Assembly (NCBI GenBank): GCA_965213855.1
Contig: CBDCAA010000008.1
Coordinates: forward strand, 1,364,001 to 1,428,000
DNA from: JBBROS01 sp965213855
GTDB taxonomy: Bacteria; Pseudomonadota; Alphaproteobacteria; Acetobacterales; Acetobacteraceae
Length of the DNA: 64,000 nucleotides
Direction: 5' to 3'
Part shown: in pieces, positions 50,230 through 58,652 of the stretch
How positions within the stretch are numbered: position 1 is the first letter of the stretch
Layout of the letters: each line of letters begins with the position of its first letter
Position numbers and translations under genes: made by a program
The notes under the pieces: model-generated
What the model was told of the DNA's origin: nothing
What the model saw: only the letters and a program-made list of their open reading frames with translations
Database searches by the model: none

Positions 50230-51015
50230 ATGACCCTTGCCGCCACCACGCCCGTTCCGCTCGACCTCGAGGGTTTGCGGGTTGCGATCACCGCCGGCGC
50301 GGGGGGCATCGGGCGGGTGATGGCCGACAGCTTCGCCGCGTGCGGCGCACAGCCGTTCGTGAGTGACGTGGACGAGGCTGCGCTGGCGGAGTGCGGCCAC
50401 CCCGGGATCCGCGCCGATGCAGGACGGGTCGCCGACCTGGAGCGGTTCATGGACGCGGCGGTGGCGCGGCTGGGCGGGCTGGATGTGCTGGTCAACAATG
50501 CGGGTATCGCCGGGCCGACCAAGCCGGTCGAGCAGGTGACGCCCGAAGAGCTCGAGGCGGTGCTGCAGATCGATCTGGCGAGCCTGTTCCACTGCGCGCG
50601 CCGGGCCGTGCCGCTGCTGCGGGCGGCCGGGGGTGGCAGCATCGTCAATCTCAGCTCGGCGGCGGGGAAGTTCGGGTTCCCGCTGCGCAGCCCTTACAGC
50701 GCGGCCAAGTGGGGGATCATCGGCTTCACCCGAACGCTGGCGATCGAGTTGGGGCCGGACCGGATCAACGTCAACGCCATCCTGCCCGGCCTCGTCGACG
50801 GGCCGCGGATTCGCAGCGTGCTGCGTAACAAGGCACTCGCGAAGGGGACCAGCGACAACCAAGAGACGGAGGACGCGCTGAGCCGCGTCAGCTTGCGCAC
50901 GTTCGTCAGTCAGCAGGACATCGCCAACATGGCGCTATACCTGAGCAGCCCGTTCGGGCGGACGATCAGCGGGCAGGCGATCAGCGTCGACGGCGGCATG
51001 GAGGCGGCGTTCTAG
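50230..51015 (+). CDS. Short-chain dehydrogenase/reductase
   Basis: The 261-residue protein has the classical SDR plan. TAGAGGIGRVMADSFAA is the nucleotide motif, LVNNAGIAG the NAG motif, and SIVNLSSAAGKFGFPLRSPYSAAKW carries the Ser, Tyr and Lys of the active site. A C-terminal AISVDGGMEAAF closes the fold. The first Gly position of TGxxxGxG is Ala-Gly here (TAGAGGIG). The substrate is unknown; a sugar or hydroxyacyl compound is possible. GAGG precedes the ATG. Confidence 0.9.
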   Translation: MTLAATTPVPLDLEGLRVAITAGAGGIGRVMADSFAACGAQPFVSDVDEAALAECGHPGIRADAGRVADLERFMDAAVARLGGLDVLVNNAGIAGPTKPVEQVTPEELEAVLQIDLASLFHCARRAVPLLRAAGGGSIVNLSSAAGKFGFPLRSPYSAAKWGIIGFTRTLAIELGPDRINVNAILPGLVDGPRIRSVLRNKALAKGTSDNQETEDALSRVSLRTFVSQQDIANMALYLSSPFGRTISGQAISVDGGMEAAF

Positions 51016-51067
51016 ACGCCTGGTCGAGAACGATCCTCCGCCGTTTCGGACAGGCTCAAGCGCCCGC

Positions 51068-51976
51068 TCACACCGGGTCCCAGCTGAAGACGTCGGGGCT
51101 GCGGTCGAGGGGGAGGAGGGCGGCGCGGAGGGCGGGCATCGCGTGGTCGGCGACGGTGGCCGGGGTCCAGCCTTCGCTGCGGTGGACGGAGCGGAGCGGG
51201 CGGCTTTGGGACATGAGGACGATCTCGTTGTGCCGGGCGGCGAAGACCTGGCCGGTGACGTCCTTGGCGGCGTCGCTGGCGAGGAACACGGCCAGCGGCG
51301 CGTTCTTGTCGGGCGTCATCTGTTCCAGTTTGGCGACGCGGGCCTTCTGTTCGGGCGTCTCGGCCGGGATCGAGCTGGTCATGCGGCTCCAGGCGAAAGG
51401 GGCGATGCAGTTGCTGCGCACGCCGAAGCGCTGCATGTCGAGTGCGATCGATTTCGAGAGCGCGGCTAGGCCGAGCTTGGCGGCCGAGTAGTTGGCCTGA
51501 CCGTAATTGCCGATCAAGCCGGACGTGCTGGTCATGTGGACGAACGCGCCGGAGCCCTGGGCGCGGAACGGCTCGGCGGCGGCGCGGCTGACGTAGAAGC
51601 CGCCGTTCAGGTGGACGTCGATGACGGCGCGCCAGTCCTCGGGCGTCATCTTGTGGAAGATCGCATCGCGCAGGATGCCGGCGTTGTTCACGACCGCGTC
51701 GAGACGGCCGAACTGGTCGAGCGCGCATTGGACGATGCGCCGGGCGCTGTCCCATTCGGCGACGCTGTCGGTGTTGGCCACGGCGCGCCCGCCGCGCTGC
51801 TCGATGATCTGCACCGTCTGGTGGCCCGGCGTAGCGGACACACCCTGCCCGCCCAGGCTGGCGCCAATATCGTTGACGACGATTTGCGCGCCTTCGAGCG
51901 CCATGGCGAGCGCGATCTCGCGGCCGATGCCGCCGCCGGCACCGGTGACGATCACGACTTTTCCGTCCATCAGCAT
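51068..51976 (-). CDS. SDR family hydroxyacyl-CoA dehydrogenase-like protein
   Basis: The 302-residue product matches the dehydrogenase part of multifunctional enzyme 2 (MFE-2): VVIVTGAGGGIGREIALAMA, then VVNDIGASLGGQG, VVNNAGILRDAIFHKMTPEDW, HMTSTSGLIGNYGQANYSAAKLG and RSNCIAPFAWSRMT. The insertion after the second strand and the C-terminal extension are MFE-2 features. It likely oxidises 3-hydroxyacyl-CoA or a steroid-like substrate. GAGGAGG lies upstream of ATG 51976. The plus-strand SDR at 50230 is convergent. Confidence 0.88.
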   Translation of the reverse strand: MLMDGKVVIVTGAGGGIGREIALAMALEGAQIVVNDIGASLGGQGVSATPGHQTVQIIEQRGGRAVANTDSVAEWDSARRIVQCALDQFGRLDAVVNNAGILRDAIFHKMTPEDWRAVIDVHLNGGFYVSRAAAEPFRAQGSGAFVHMTSTSGLIGNYGQANYSAAKLGLAALSKSIALDMQRFGVRSNCIAPFAWSRMTSSIPAETPEQKARVAKLEQMTPDKNAPLAVFLASDAAKDVTGQVFAARHNEIVLMSQSRPLRSVHRSEGWTPATVADHAMPALRAALLPLDRSPDVFSWDPV

Positions 51977-52225
51977 GTCGGCCCCTCCTCGAAGCAGCGC
52001 GTGTCGCCATCGTGACCCGTAGCGGGACGGGCGGTGCTTTCCTACGCCGACCGGCTGCGGACCGGAAGGCCGTGCTCGTCTTGGACGCTGACCTGGCGGG
52101 GGTCGGGGTGATCGACCGTCGCTTGTGGGGCTACCCCATCCCCGGTCCTTCCGTTTCAGGGCCTCTCCCAGAGACGGAACAGAGTTGCCCTGGACGGTTC
52201 AGCTGGGCCGAGCCAGTCTGGCTGG

Positions 52226-53245
52226 ATGGAGCAAGAGGACTGGGGGGCGGTCGGGGCGTATCTGGCGCGGCACGGGCTGGTGCTGCTGGCCAAGACGCCG
52301 ACCCGGTTTCCAGGGGGCCTCGCAAACCGGAACTACCTGGTTCACCTGGGGTCGGGGCCGGCGGTGTTGCGGCGTCCGCCGCCGGGGCCGTTGCCTGCGG
52401 GGGCGCACGACATGGCGCGGGAGCATCGGATCCTGTCGCGGCTGGTGGATGCGTTGCCGGTCGCGCCGCGCAGCCTGCATCTGTGCACCGACACGGCGGT
52501 GATGGGGGCGCCGTTCCAGATCCTCGAGTATCGGCCGGGGCGGACGGTCCGGGCGACCTTGCCCGAAGACCTTGCCGGGCATGGTGCTGCGCTGTCGGAG
52601 ACGCTCATTCGCACGCTGGCTGCCGTCCATGCAGTGGATCCGGCGGCGGTGGGCCTGGACGACCTGGGGCGTCCGGCCGGGTTCCTGGGGCGGGCAGTCA
52701 GCGGCTGGCAGCGTCGCGGGCTGGCGGTCGCGGACCCGTCCACGGCGACGCTGCTGGCGGAGCTGGGCACCTGGTTGGAGGCGCACCCGGTCGGGGATGC
52801 GCCGGATGCCACGTTGCTGCATGGGGACTTCAAGCTCGATAACCTGATCCTGGAGCCGGGCACACTGCGGCCTGTTGCGCTCGTGGATTGGGACCAGGGC
52901 ACGCGCGGCGACCCGCTATTCGATCTGGCGACATTGCTGAGCTACTGGACCGAGGCCGGCGACCCGCCGGCGATGCAGGACCTGCAGCAGATGCCCAGCG
53001 CCGCACCGGGCTTTCTCACGCGTGAGCAGGCGGCGCTCCGGTACGCGGCGCTGACGGGGCGAAGCCTGGACGCGTTCCAAACCTACCGGGTACTGGGCGT
53101 GCTGAAGCTCGGGGTCATCTTCCTGCAGCTCCATGCGCTGTCCCGGACCGGGGCGACGACGGATCCGCGGTACGAGGGGTTCGGGCGCGTGGGGACGGGC
53201 GTGCTGGAGTTCGCGCGGGAGATCGCGGCGGGCCAAGTGTTTTAG
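52226..53245 (+). CDS. Phosphotransferase (APH/ACAD10-like kinase) family protein
   Basis: The 339-residue protein has an N lobe with FPGGLANRNYLVHLGSGPAVLRRPPPGPLP (split: FPGGLANRNYLVHLG and AVLRRPPPG), as in the APH-like domains of ACAD10/ACAD11 proteins. Brenner's motif is HGDFKLDNLIL and the metal-binding motif VDWDQGTRGDP. It likely phosphorylates a hydroxyacyl-CoA or small alcohol. It starts 249 nt from the divergent MFE-2-like gene, which fits a shared fatty-acid-type role. Confidence 0.85.
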   Translation: MEQEDWGAVGAYLARHGLVLLAKTPTRFPGGLANRNYLVHLGSGPAVLRRPPPGPLPAGAHDMAREHRILSRLVDALPVAPRSLHLCTDTAVMGAPFQILEYRPGRTVRATLPEDLAGHGAALSETLIRTLAAVHAVDPAAVGLDDLGRPAGFLGRAVSGWQRRGLAVADPSTATLLAELGTWLEAHPVGDAPDATLLHGDFKLDNLILEPGTLRPVALVDWDQGTRGDPLFDLATLLSYWTEAGDPPAMQDLQQMPSAAPGFLTREQAALRYAALTGRSLDAFQTYRVLGVLKLGVIFLQLHALSRTGATTDPRYEGFGRVGTGVLEFAREIAAGQVF

Positions 53246-53294
53246 GGGGTGGGTCGTGCGCTTAGCGCGAGGAGGCGTTTGATGGCTATGCCCG

Positions 53295-53897
53295 CTAGTA
53301 GAAGTCGCCGGTGGGTGGGCAGCGGGGGCCCCAGCCGGCGTGGCGGGGGTGGTTGGCGGCGTCTTGCCATGGTTCGCTGCAGACCTGGGCTGAAGCCGCG
53401 AGGGCGCGGAGGATGCGGAGGTCGCGTGGCAGGCGGCGGGATGGGGTCACGAGGGTGAACGTGACCTCAGTGAGGGAGTCGGCGACGTAGAGGGCGCGCA
53501 GGCTGCGGACGGCGAGGACGCCGTCGGTGGAGGGACAGAGCGGGCGGCGGCGGCCCAGCAGGTAGACGGCACCACGGGCGTGGCAAGGTCGGGCGGCGTG
53601 CTCGGTGCGGCCGTAGTAGAGTTCGATACGCGGCGTGGCGCCGGGTTCGAAGCCGCGGCTGCTGGAGGGATAGCCGACCCCCTCGCAGGAGCGCGGCGGG
53701 ATCAGGAACAGGATGGTGCCGTGGTCGGACCCGGTCCAGTCCTCGGGTATGCGGCAATATGTCAGACCTGGCCGTTTCGCGCGGAGGCGGAAGGCGTAAA
53801 CATGGCTGACGAAGACGCCGTGGGCCGGTTGCGGCGGTTCGGCGCGGGCGGCCAGCGGGACCGCGAGCAGGAGCGTGCAGAGCCAGGTCCGGATCAC
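53295..53897 (-). CDS. Exported Cys-rich protein of unknown function
   Basis: A signal peptide (MIRTWLCTLLLAVPLAARAE) precedes 180 residues with about six Cys spaced for disulphides (LTYCRIPEDW, PRSCEGVGY, ARPCHARGAVYLL, PLCPSTDG, AQVCSEPW, PRCPPTG). No family was recognised. It overlaps the upstream radC-like gene by 4 nt (ATGA), which makes it the last gene of a three-gene operon. It is probably periplasmic or secreted. Confidence 0.7.
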   Translation of the reverse strand: MIRTWLCTLLLAVPLAARAEPPQPAHGVFVSHVYAFRLRAKRPGLTYCRIPEDWTGSDHGTILFLIPPRSCEGVGYPSSSRGFEPGATPRIELYYGRTEHAARPCHARGAVYLLGRRRPLCPSTDGVLAVRSLRALYVADSLTEVTFTLVTPSRRLPRDLRILRALAASAQVCSEPWQDAANHPRHAGWGPRCPPTGDFY

Positions 53898-54967
53898 GAA
53901 AGCAGTCCCGCCTCGCGGAAGCTCAGGGTGCGGCCGTTGCCGACGATGACGTGGTCCCGCACCGCGATGCCGAGCGCGGCGGCCGCGCGGGTGATCTCCG
54001 CTGTCATGGTAAGGTCCTCGGGCGAGGGGGTCGGGTCGCCGCTCGGGTGATTATGCACCAGGACGACGGCGGCGGCGCCCAATTCAAGCGCCCTGCGGAT
54101 GACTTCGCGCGGGTAGACCGGCGTGTGGTTCACGGTGCCGGTCGCCTGGACCTCGTCGGCGCGGAGCATGCCGGACGCGTCGAGGAAAAGGATGCGGAAC
54201 TGCTCGACGCTGGCGCGGGCGAGGGCGGCGAGCAGGTAATCGGAGAGGCGGGCCGGATCGTCGAGCACGGGCTGCCCGGTTACGCCGGCGCGGGCGAGGC
54301 GGATGGCGGCCTCGTGCACGAGCTTGATGGCGGCCACGCTGTGGGGGCCGAGGCCGGGCACTTGGCGCAGCTCGCGGTCCGTGGCGGCGAGGGTGGCGGC
54401 GTAGCTGCCGAAGCGGCGGAGCGCGGCGGCCGCGGTGGCGTGCTCGGCTTCGGGCAGAACGAAGGAGAGCAAGCGGGCGAGCATCGCGGCGTCGCCCGGG
54501 TCGGGCTGTGGTGCCGGTCGTGACGCGGGGGAGCGGACGGATTGGGCGAGGGCGGCCAGTTCGGCCAGAGGATCGAAGGGTTGCAGCGCTTCGGCGAAGG
54601 CGCCGGATGCGGGCTGCGGCAGAGGGATCGGGCCGCGGCGGGCGACGTGCGGGGGTTCGATCGCCTGCAGCGCGGCCTGGGCGGTGGCGGCGACGGTCGC
54701 CTGCAGGGCCGACCAGCGCTCGCCGGTGCGTTGCTCGGCGCGTCCGGGTGGAAACAGGCGTACCGCGATAACGTCAGGCCCGTCGCCGAGCCGGACGCGG
54801 ACCATCGTGGCGCCCGGGATGGCGCGGATGGCGTGCGTCGCGGCGGCCATCGCGGGCCCGGCCGGCAGGGCGCCGATGGCGGCAGGGGCGAGGTCGACCA
54901 CGGCGTCGAATGCCAAGGCGGCGGATGCAGGCGGGCCAGGTGCCGGGCCGCGGCGCCAGGGCCACAT
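53894..54967 (-). CDS. RadC-like JAMM/MPN+ protein with Pro/Ala-rich N-terminal extension
   Basis: The 357-residue protein keeps the RadC metal site intact: HNHPSGDPTPSPED (His305, His307, Asp318) after the helix-hairpin-helix like region (QVPGLGPHSVAAIKLVHEA). The strand FRILFLDASGMLRADEV and GTVNHTPVYPREVIRRAL also match. The first 155 residues are a low-complexity extension with no homology seen. ATG 54967 shares a base with the upstream stop (TGATG). RadC-family proteins are predicted isopeptidases or DNA-linked enzymes whose true role is unsettled. Confidence 0.85.
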   Translation of the reverse strand: MWPWRRGPAPGPPASAALAFDAVVDLAPAAIGALPAGPAMAAATHAIRAIPGATMVRVRLGDGPDVIAVRLFPPGRAEQRTGERWSALQATVAATAQAALQAIEPPHVARRGPIPLPQPASGAFAEALQPFDPLAELAALAQSVRSPASRPAPQPDPGDAAMLARLLSFVLPEAEHATAAAALRRFGSYAATLAATDRELRQVPGLGPHSVAAIKLVHEAAIRLARAGVTGQPVLDDPARLSDYLLAALARASVEQFRILFLDASGMLRADEVQATGTVNHTPVYPREVIRRALELGAAAVVLVHNHPSGDPTPSPEDLTMTAEITRAAAALGIAVRDHVIVGNGRTLSFREAGLLS

Positions 54968-55650
54968 CAGTCGTGGCGCCCGACGCCGATCCAGTCGTCC
55001 TGCCCGATCACCACCATGTCGTGCACGAGGACGGAGAGCGCCGCCGCGGCGCCGCGCGCATGGGCGAGCAGCATCTGGTCCGCCCGGGTGAGGGCGGGGG
55101 TGGCGGCCGGGGCGTTGCGGAGCAGAAAGGCGGCGGTCGCGTGCCGTTCGAGCGCCTGGCGCAGGAGCGCGCGGGTGGCGTCCGCCGGACCGTCGTCCGG
55201 AAGCGGGCACTCGGCGATAAGCTGGTTGCGGTTGTTGAGCAACAGGGCGGAGAGGCCGGCGGGGCGGCGCGACCGAGCGGTGAGGAACCGATCGAGCGCT
55301 TCCCAGTCGCCCAGCGCGATGCGCTCGTGCTGTTCGGCGCGGGCGAGGACGGTGGCGGAGCCGACGACGAGGGCGAACACTTCGGCGATGCGGGGCGGCA
55401 TCGCAGCTCCGGCCAGGGCGCCGGGCGGGGCGGTGAGGGTGGCCGCGAGGCTGCCGAAGCGGTTGATGAGGCCCTTGGCTGCGGGCTTGGTATCGCGCCG
55501 GGGGATGCCGAGGAAGAGCAGCATTTCGATGATCTCGTAATCCGCGAGAGCGGCGGGTGCGGCGGCGAGGCGGGTGCGCATGCGGGCGCGGTGGCCGTGC
55601 GGACCGGTGCTGTGGAAGGCGGGGCCGGGTTTCGTGTCGGGGCTGGGCAT
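54967..55650 (-). CDS. RadC paralog with lost JAMM metal site
   Basis: The N-terminal part is a standard RadC (UPF0758) N domain: GHRARMRTRLAAAPAALADYEIIE, then LLFLGIPRRDTKPAAKGLINRFGSLA. In the C domain the equivalent of the HxHPSG motif reads AFLLRNAPAATPALTRAD, with both His and the Ser-x2-Asp absent. The paralog downstream keeps them. This copy is therefore presumed inactive as a metalloenzyme and may be a regulatory or structural partner. The 227 residues are otherwise complete. It may form a pseudoenzyme-enzyme pair with its neighbour. Confidence 0.82.
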   Translation of the reverse strand: MPSPDTKPGPAFHSTGPHGHRARMRTRLAAAPAALADYEIIEMLLFLGIPRRDTKPAAKGLINRFGSLAATLTAPPGALAGAAMPPRIAEVFALVVGSATVLARAEQHERIALGDWEALDRFLTARSRRPAGLSALLLNNRNQLIAECPLPDDGPADATRALLRQALERHATAAFLLRNAPAATPALTRADQMLLAHARGAAAALSVLVHDMVVIGQDDWIGVGRHD

Positions 55651-55875
55651 GAGCCAGGAAACGGTAAGGAGCGGGTGTGGGGCGGATCAAGCCGGGCGTG
55701 GGGTGGCGTAGAATTTGGGTGGTGTTTGCATTTACTAGACCAGGATCGTGCGCTGGATTGTCTTGAAATTGGGCGCCGTCTCAGTTGTAGCTGATGGGCT
55801 AGTCTTTGTAGGCCGGGGCGGTGTTTGGCCGGCTTCTTGGCTTGCCGCGGCGCGGCGCGCCGTTATCGTCCGACG

Positions 55876-56121
55876 ATGCTCGCCCGGATCAGCAGCTTCG
55901 CCTTCAACGGTATCGATGCCGTCCCGGTGGAGGTGCAGGTGCAGATCGCCTCGGGCCTGCCGACGTTGCCGCTGGCGTTGCTGATCGAGAAATTTGGGGG
56001 AGATCACCCGGCAGACTTGGCCATGATGCGGCTTCGGTGTGTCGGGTGCGGAGACGTTGGCAGGGTAGAACACAAGCTGATGCGGCTATGTGATCCGGGG
56101 TGCCCGAAGCAAATCCGCTGA
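55876..56121 (+). pseudogene. comM: comM 5' fragment fused to a foreign zinc-ribbon tail
   Basis: From ATG 55876, residues 1-29 (MLARISSFAFNGIDAVPVEV, then QVQIASGLP) are the N terminus of ComM, the YifB-type AAA helicase-like protein needed for natural transformation. ComM should continue with a PDKAV-type segment. Here the sequence changes at about 55963 to LPLALLIEKFGGDHPADLA followed by a four-Cys zinc-binding tail (Cys55, Cys58, Cys72, Cys76) typical of unrelated small proteins. The chimera ends at 56121. comM is thus broken, matching its known use as an insertion site in other bacteria. Confidence 0.75.
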
Positions 56122-56270
56122 TCAGGGCTTTGCAGACACCGCCAAAATAGCTCAGACTGTCGGCACCCGAGTCGCGTCTTGCGTTCGGGTGGTGGCATGC
56201 GAGCCGCCGAAACTGCGGAGCTATGCCCGCAGAGTTGTGTTTCGTATCAAGTTGGAAATGATATCGGGAC

Positions 56271-56301
56271 GCCCCGCCACTAATCAGGCGGGGCCTTTTT
56301 T
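56271..56301 (+). terminator. Rho-independent terminator
   Basis: GCCCCGCC and GGCGGGGC form a perfect 8-bp stem with an 8-nt loop (ACTAATCA), directly followed by C and six T. It would stop plus-strand transcription coming from the comM remnant and insulates the phage arm. Confidence 0.9.
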
Positions 56302-56334
56302 GTGCCTAAAATCCTGACCTGAAAAGGGTTTGTG

Positions 56335-56535
56335 ATGCCCCAATCCGTTGGTTGGGCGCTTCTCGTTGTAGTGCTGACTGGTATCCTGCCTCCCATCACC
56401 ACCGCCGTCCTTCAACACGTGTGGCCATCACCGATGCCGCTTGCGTCAGTGACACCACCGGGGATCGAGCACGGCAAGCCGGGGCAGCATCAGCACCACA
56501 AGCCAGCGCACCACCCCATCTCCCCACGTCATTAA
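56335..56535 (+). CDS. Small single-pass membrane protein, phage-borne
   Basis: ATG 56335 begins a 66-residue product with one strongly hydrophobic helix (SVGWALLVVVLTGILPPI) and a His/Pro-rich tail (GQHQHHKPAHHPISPRH). AAAAGGG precedes it, though at a longer spacing than usual. It is the only plus-strand gene candidate in the phage arm. It could be a membrane-active phage protein such as an accessory lysis factor, but no family is recognisable. Confidence 0.45.
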   Translation: MPQSVGWALLVVVLTGILPPITTAVLQHVWPSPMPLASVTPPGIEHGKPGQHQHHKPAHHPISPRH

Positions 56536-56664
56536 AAACTGATTTTGTAGGTGCGCAGGGTGGCTGCTCTATATTGTTCCGATGTCGCAATGGAGCACCG
56601 CAATGCATTCGGGGCCATCCCTTGCGAGACAGCCCCGATGGATCGAGCTTAGGATCAGGCGTGG

Positions 56665-57078
56665 TTAGATCAGGCGAGACAAATCCCGAAGGTGCTTCGC
56701 TTCGAATTCTTTGTATTGCGCTTTCACCGCCTCGATCTCGGATGACTCGGCAGGCTTGCCCATCACAAGCGAGAGACCAAGATCGAATATGCTCCAGTGA
56801 AGCGGGCTTTGACCCTGATCATTGGCTTGCTTCGGTATGGGCAACGCGTCCGGGTGCTGCTTTACGTTGTTTTTGATAGCGATGATCGGCCCCAGTGACG
56901 TGCCGAAGTGTTCGGCAATCGTTTTGGTCGGCTGGCCAGCCGACAGCATGGCCAAGACCTCTTGCTTCTGAGAGTCGGTCAACCGCACTTGCGGCTTCCG
57001 GCCATTCGCCTTGGGTTCCTCGATCACCGCAACCTCTTGGTTAGACTCTGCATTCGATGCAGTTGTACGCTTAGCCAT
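56665..57078 (-). CDS. Phage HTH-like DNA-binding protein
   Basis: The 137-residue protein has LTDSQKQEVLAMLSAGQPTKTIAEHFGTSLGPIIAI, which has the shape of a helix-turn-helix (split: SQKQEVLAMLSAGQ, TIAEHFGTSLGPII). A charged N-terminal tail and an acidic C-terminal helix (EIEAVKAQYKEFEAKHL) surround it. GAGGAG lies 7 nt upstream of ATG 57078. It is the gene nearest the phage end after the tail fibre, a slot used for host-range or late-control genes in Mu relatives. The function is inferred only. Confidence 0.65.
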   Translation of the reverse strand: MAKRTTASNAESNQEVAVIEEPKANGRKPQVRLTDSQKQEVLAMLSAGQPTKTIAEHFGTSLGPIIAIKNNVKQHPDALPIPKQANDQGQSPLHWSIFDLGLSLVMGKPAESSEIEAVKAQYKEFEAKHLRDLSRLI

Positions 57079-57165
57079 AATCGATCTCCTCTAATGCCAA
57101 ATTCGGCACACAAACCATGGTCTCGAACTTTGCGATGATCAATCCTGAACTCGCGAAAATCTATG

Positions 57166-58083
57166 TTAGTAATTTACGATCACCAAACCTGATGCCCCGT
57201 TGCCGCCGCTCCCGGTTTGCAGATAGCAACCGCCGCCACCTGATCCGGGTGACTTGCCATACAAACCAGCCCCGGCCCCTCCACGGCCACCACCACCAAA
57301 AAAGCTCGCACCGCCATCGCCTGCAAAGAGCACCTGTCCACTCAGTGCAGTGGTTGCTTGGGTGCCTTGCCCATCGCTGCCATCGCCACCTTGCATCGTA
57401 TAACCCAAGATCGAGCTATCGACCGTGGCAAGACCACCAATGCCACCCTGCACATCGGGCGCATTGGCTCCACCACCGTTTCCACCGAAGGCAGACACCC
57501 CGTTGAACGTGACGCCGCCGCCGGTCCCGCCAGTCACCCCGCCAGCTTGCTTGAATCCGGGCGCTCCAATGGTGAAAGGAATTTGTTGGCCCGGTGTCAC
57601 TGGAAAGGAACCAACCGCGTAGCCCCCTGCCCCGCCACCGCCGCCAGAGTATTGCTGATTGACGCCTGATCCCCCGGCACCACCACAACCGACTACTTGT
57701 ACGGTAATTCGATTGATATGGTTGGGTACCGTGAAGGCGTTGCTGACGCCAAAGATTTGGAAATTCTGAGTGGCGAATGGACGCAAGTTTAGATCGGCTA
57801 TGGTCTCATATGCGGCTAACTCCGGTTCGGTGACATAATTACCGGCTGGCTGATAATTGCCACCGGGTTGCAATCCAGAATTGTGAATTAAAAACAGAAT
57901 GGCTTGGAGGATTTGCGTGGTGTTCGTGCTTGGCGTTTGTTGCGTATATTCGATCAGGTAAATCAATTCCTGCTGCAACGCATTCAACCATGCCGCATCC
58001 AAAACCGTGGCTTTTTGGTTTAACACCGGATTTCCATTTGTAAACTGACCGCCTACGCTGCCATCTGAATTGATTTGAAACAT
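57166..58083 (-). CDS. Phage tail fibre with glycine-rich tip
   Basis: The 305-residue product has an N-terminal part typical of tail fibres (FQINSDGSVGGQFTNGNP; VLDAAWLNALQQELIYLIE). From residue 120 a glycine-rich domain (SGGGGGAGGYAVGSFP, GGNGGGANAPDV, FFGGGGRGGAGAGLYG) ends in GNGASGLVIVNY. Such polyglycine tips recognise host surface receptors in T-even and Mu-like phages. It comes right after gp48, as in Mu. No chaperone gene follows before the phage end. Confidence 0.85.
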   Translation of the reverse strand: MFQINSDGSVGGQFTNGNPVLNQKATVLDAAWLNALQQELIYLIEYTQQTPSTNTTQILQAILFLIHNSGLQPGGNYQPAGNYVTEPELAAYETIADLNLRPFATQNFQIFGVSNAFTVPNHINRITVQVVGCGGAGGSGVNQQYSGGGGGAGGYAVGSFPVTPGQQIPFTIGAPGFKQAGGVTGGTGGGVTFNGVSAFGGNGGGANAPDVQGGIGGLATVDSSILGYTMQGGDGSDGQGTQATTALSGQVLFAGDGGASFFGGGGRGGAGAGLYGKSPGSGGGGCYLQTGSGGNGASGLVIVNY

Positions 58084-58112
58084 GCTTTAGATATCCATAA
58101 TATCGAGTTAAT

Positions 58113-58652
58113 TTAGCTGACCGAGATGAAATCGAGTGTCGTCTGTGCGGGTGCATATCTCTGAAGCAAACACTGCACTGGATTTGTAACAGGGCCTTGC
58201 ACATTCACGCGCCAATGAAATGCCCAATCTTCGCCATAGATCGGCACACCAACTCGCATGCCAGCCGTGAAAGTCTTGTATTCGGTGACACTCTCGATCA
58301 CCACGCCTATCGAGGCAGCAACCGCTTTGAAATACGCAATCGATTGCCCACCTGATGAAACCAAGCGAGACACCACTTGCATTTGTCTTTCGGTGATCGA
58401 GTTTAAGGTTCCAACACACGGATCAGGAAGACCTAACGTCAATTCCCATTCGGGTAGCAACTCGACAGCGGTTGCCGGAAAGGCGTCAACCAATAAGGCA
58501 TCGGCACGCGCATCAATGCGTTGCCCAGATAGGGCAAAGATATTCAACACCCGTTCCATCACCGATCCGGGGTCAATGCCCCAAATGATTCCCGTGGGCA
58601 TCAGGTTTTTGATTGCCTGTAGATAATCGGCTACTGATCGAGCGATACTCAC
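58113..58652 (-). CDS. Mu gp48-like baseplate protein (DUF2313/YmfQ)
   Basis: The 179-residue protein begins DYLQAIKNLMPTGIIWGIDPG and contains LLVDAFPATAVELLPEWELTLGLP, CVGTLNSITERQMQVVSRLVSSGGQS and YFKAVAASIGV, all hallmarks of DUF2313 (YmfQ/gp48). It forms part of the contractile-tail baseplate at the tail-fibre attachment side. It overlaps gp47 by 4 nt. Confidence 0.9.
   Translation of the reverse strand: MSIARSVADYLQAIKNLMPTGIIWGIDPGSVMERVLNIFALSGQRIDARADALLVDAFPATAVELLPEWELTLGLPDPCVGTLNSITERQMQVVSRLVSSGGQSIAYFKAVAASIGVVIESVTEYKTFTAGMRVGVPIYGEDWAFHWRVNVQGPVTNPVQCLLQRYAPAQTTLDFISVS

Noticed and set aside
49913..50233. 106-codon plus-strand frame in the long spacer
   Set aside because: No ribosome site, unusual composition and it overlaps the start of the next gene.
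56090..56317. 75-codon plus-strand frame after the comM remnant
   Set aside because: It runs through the Rho-independent terminator and has no family or ribosome site.
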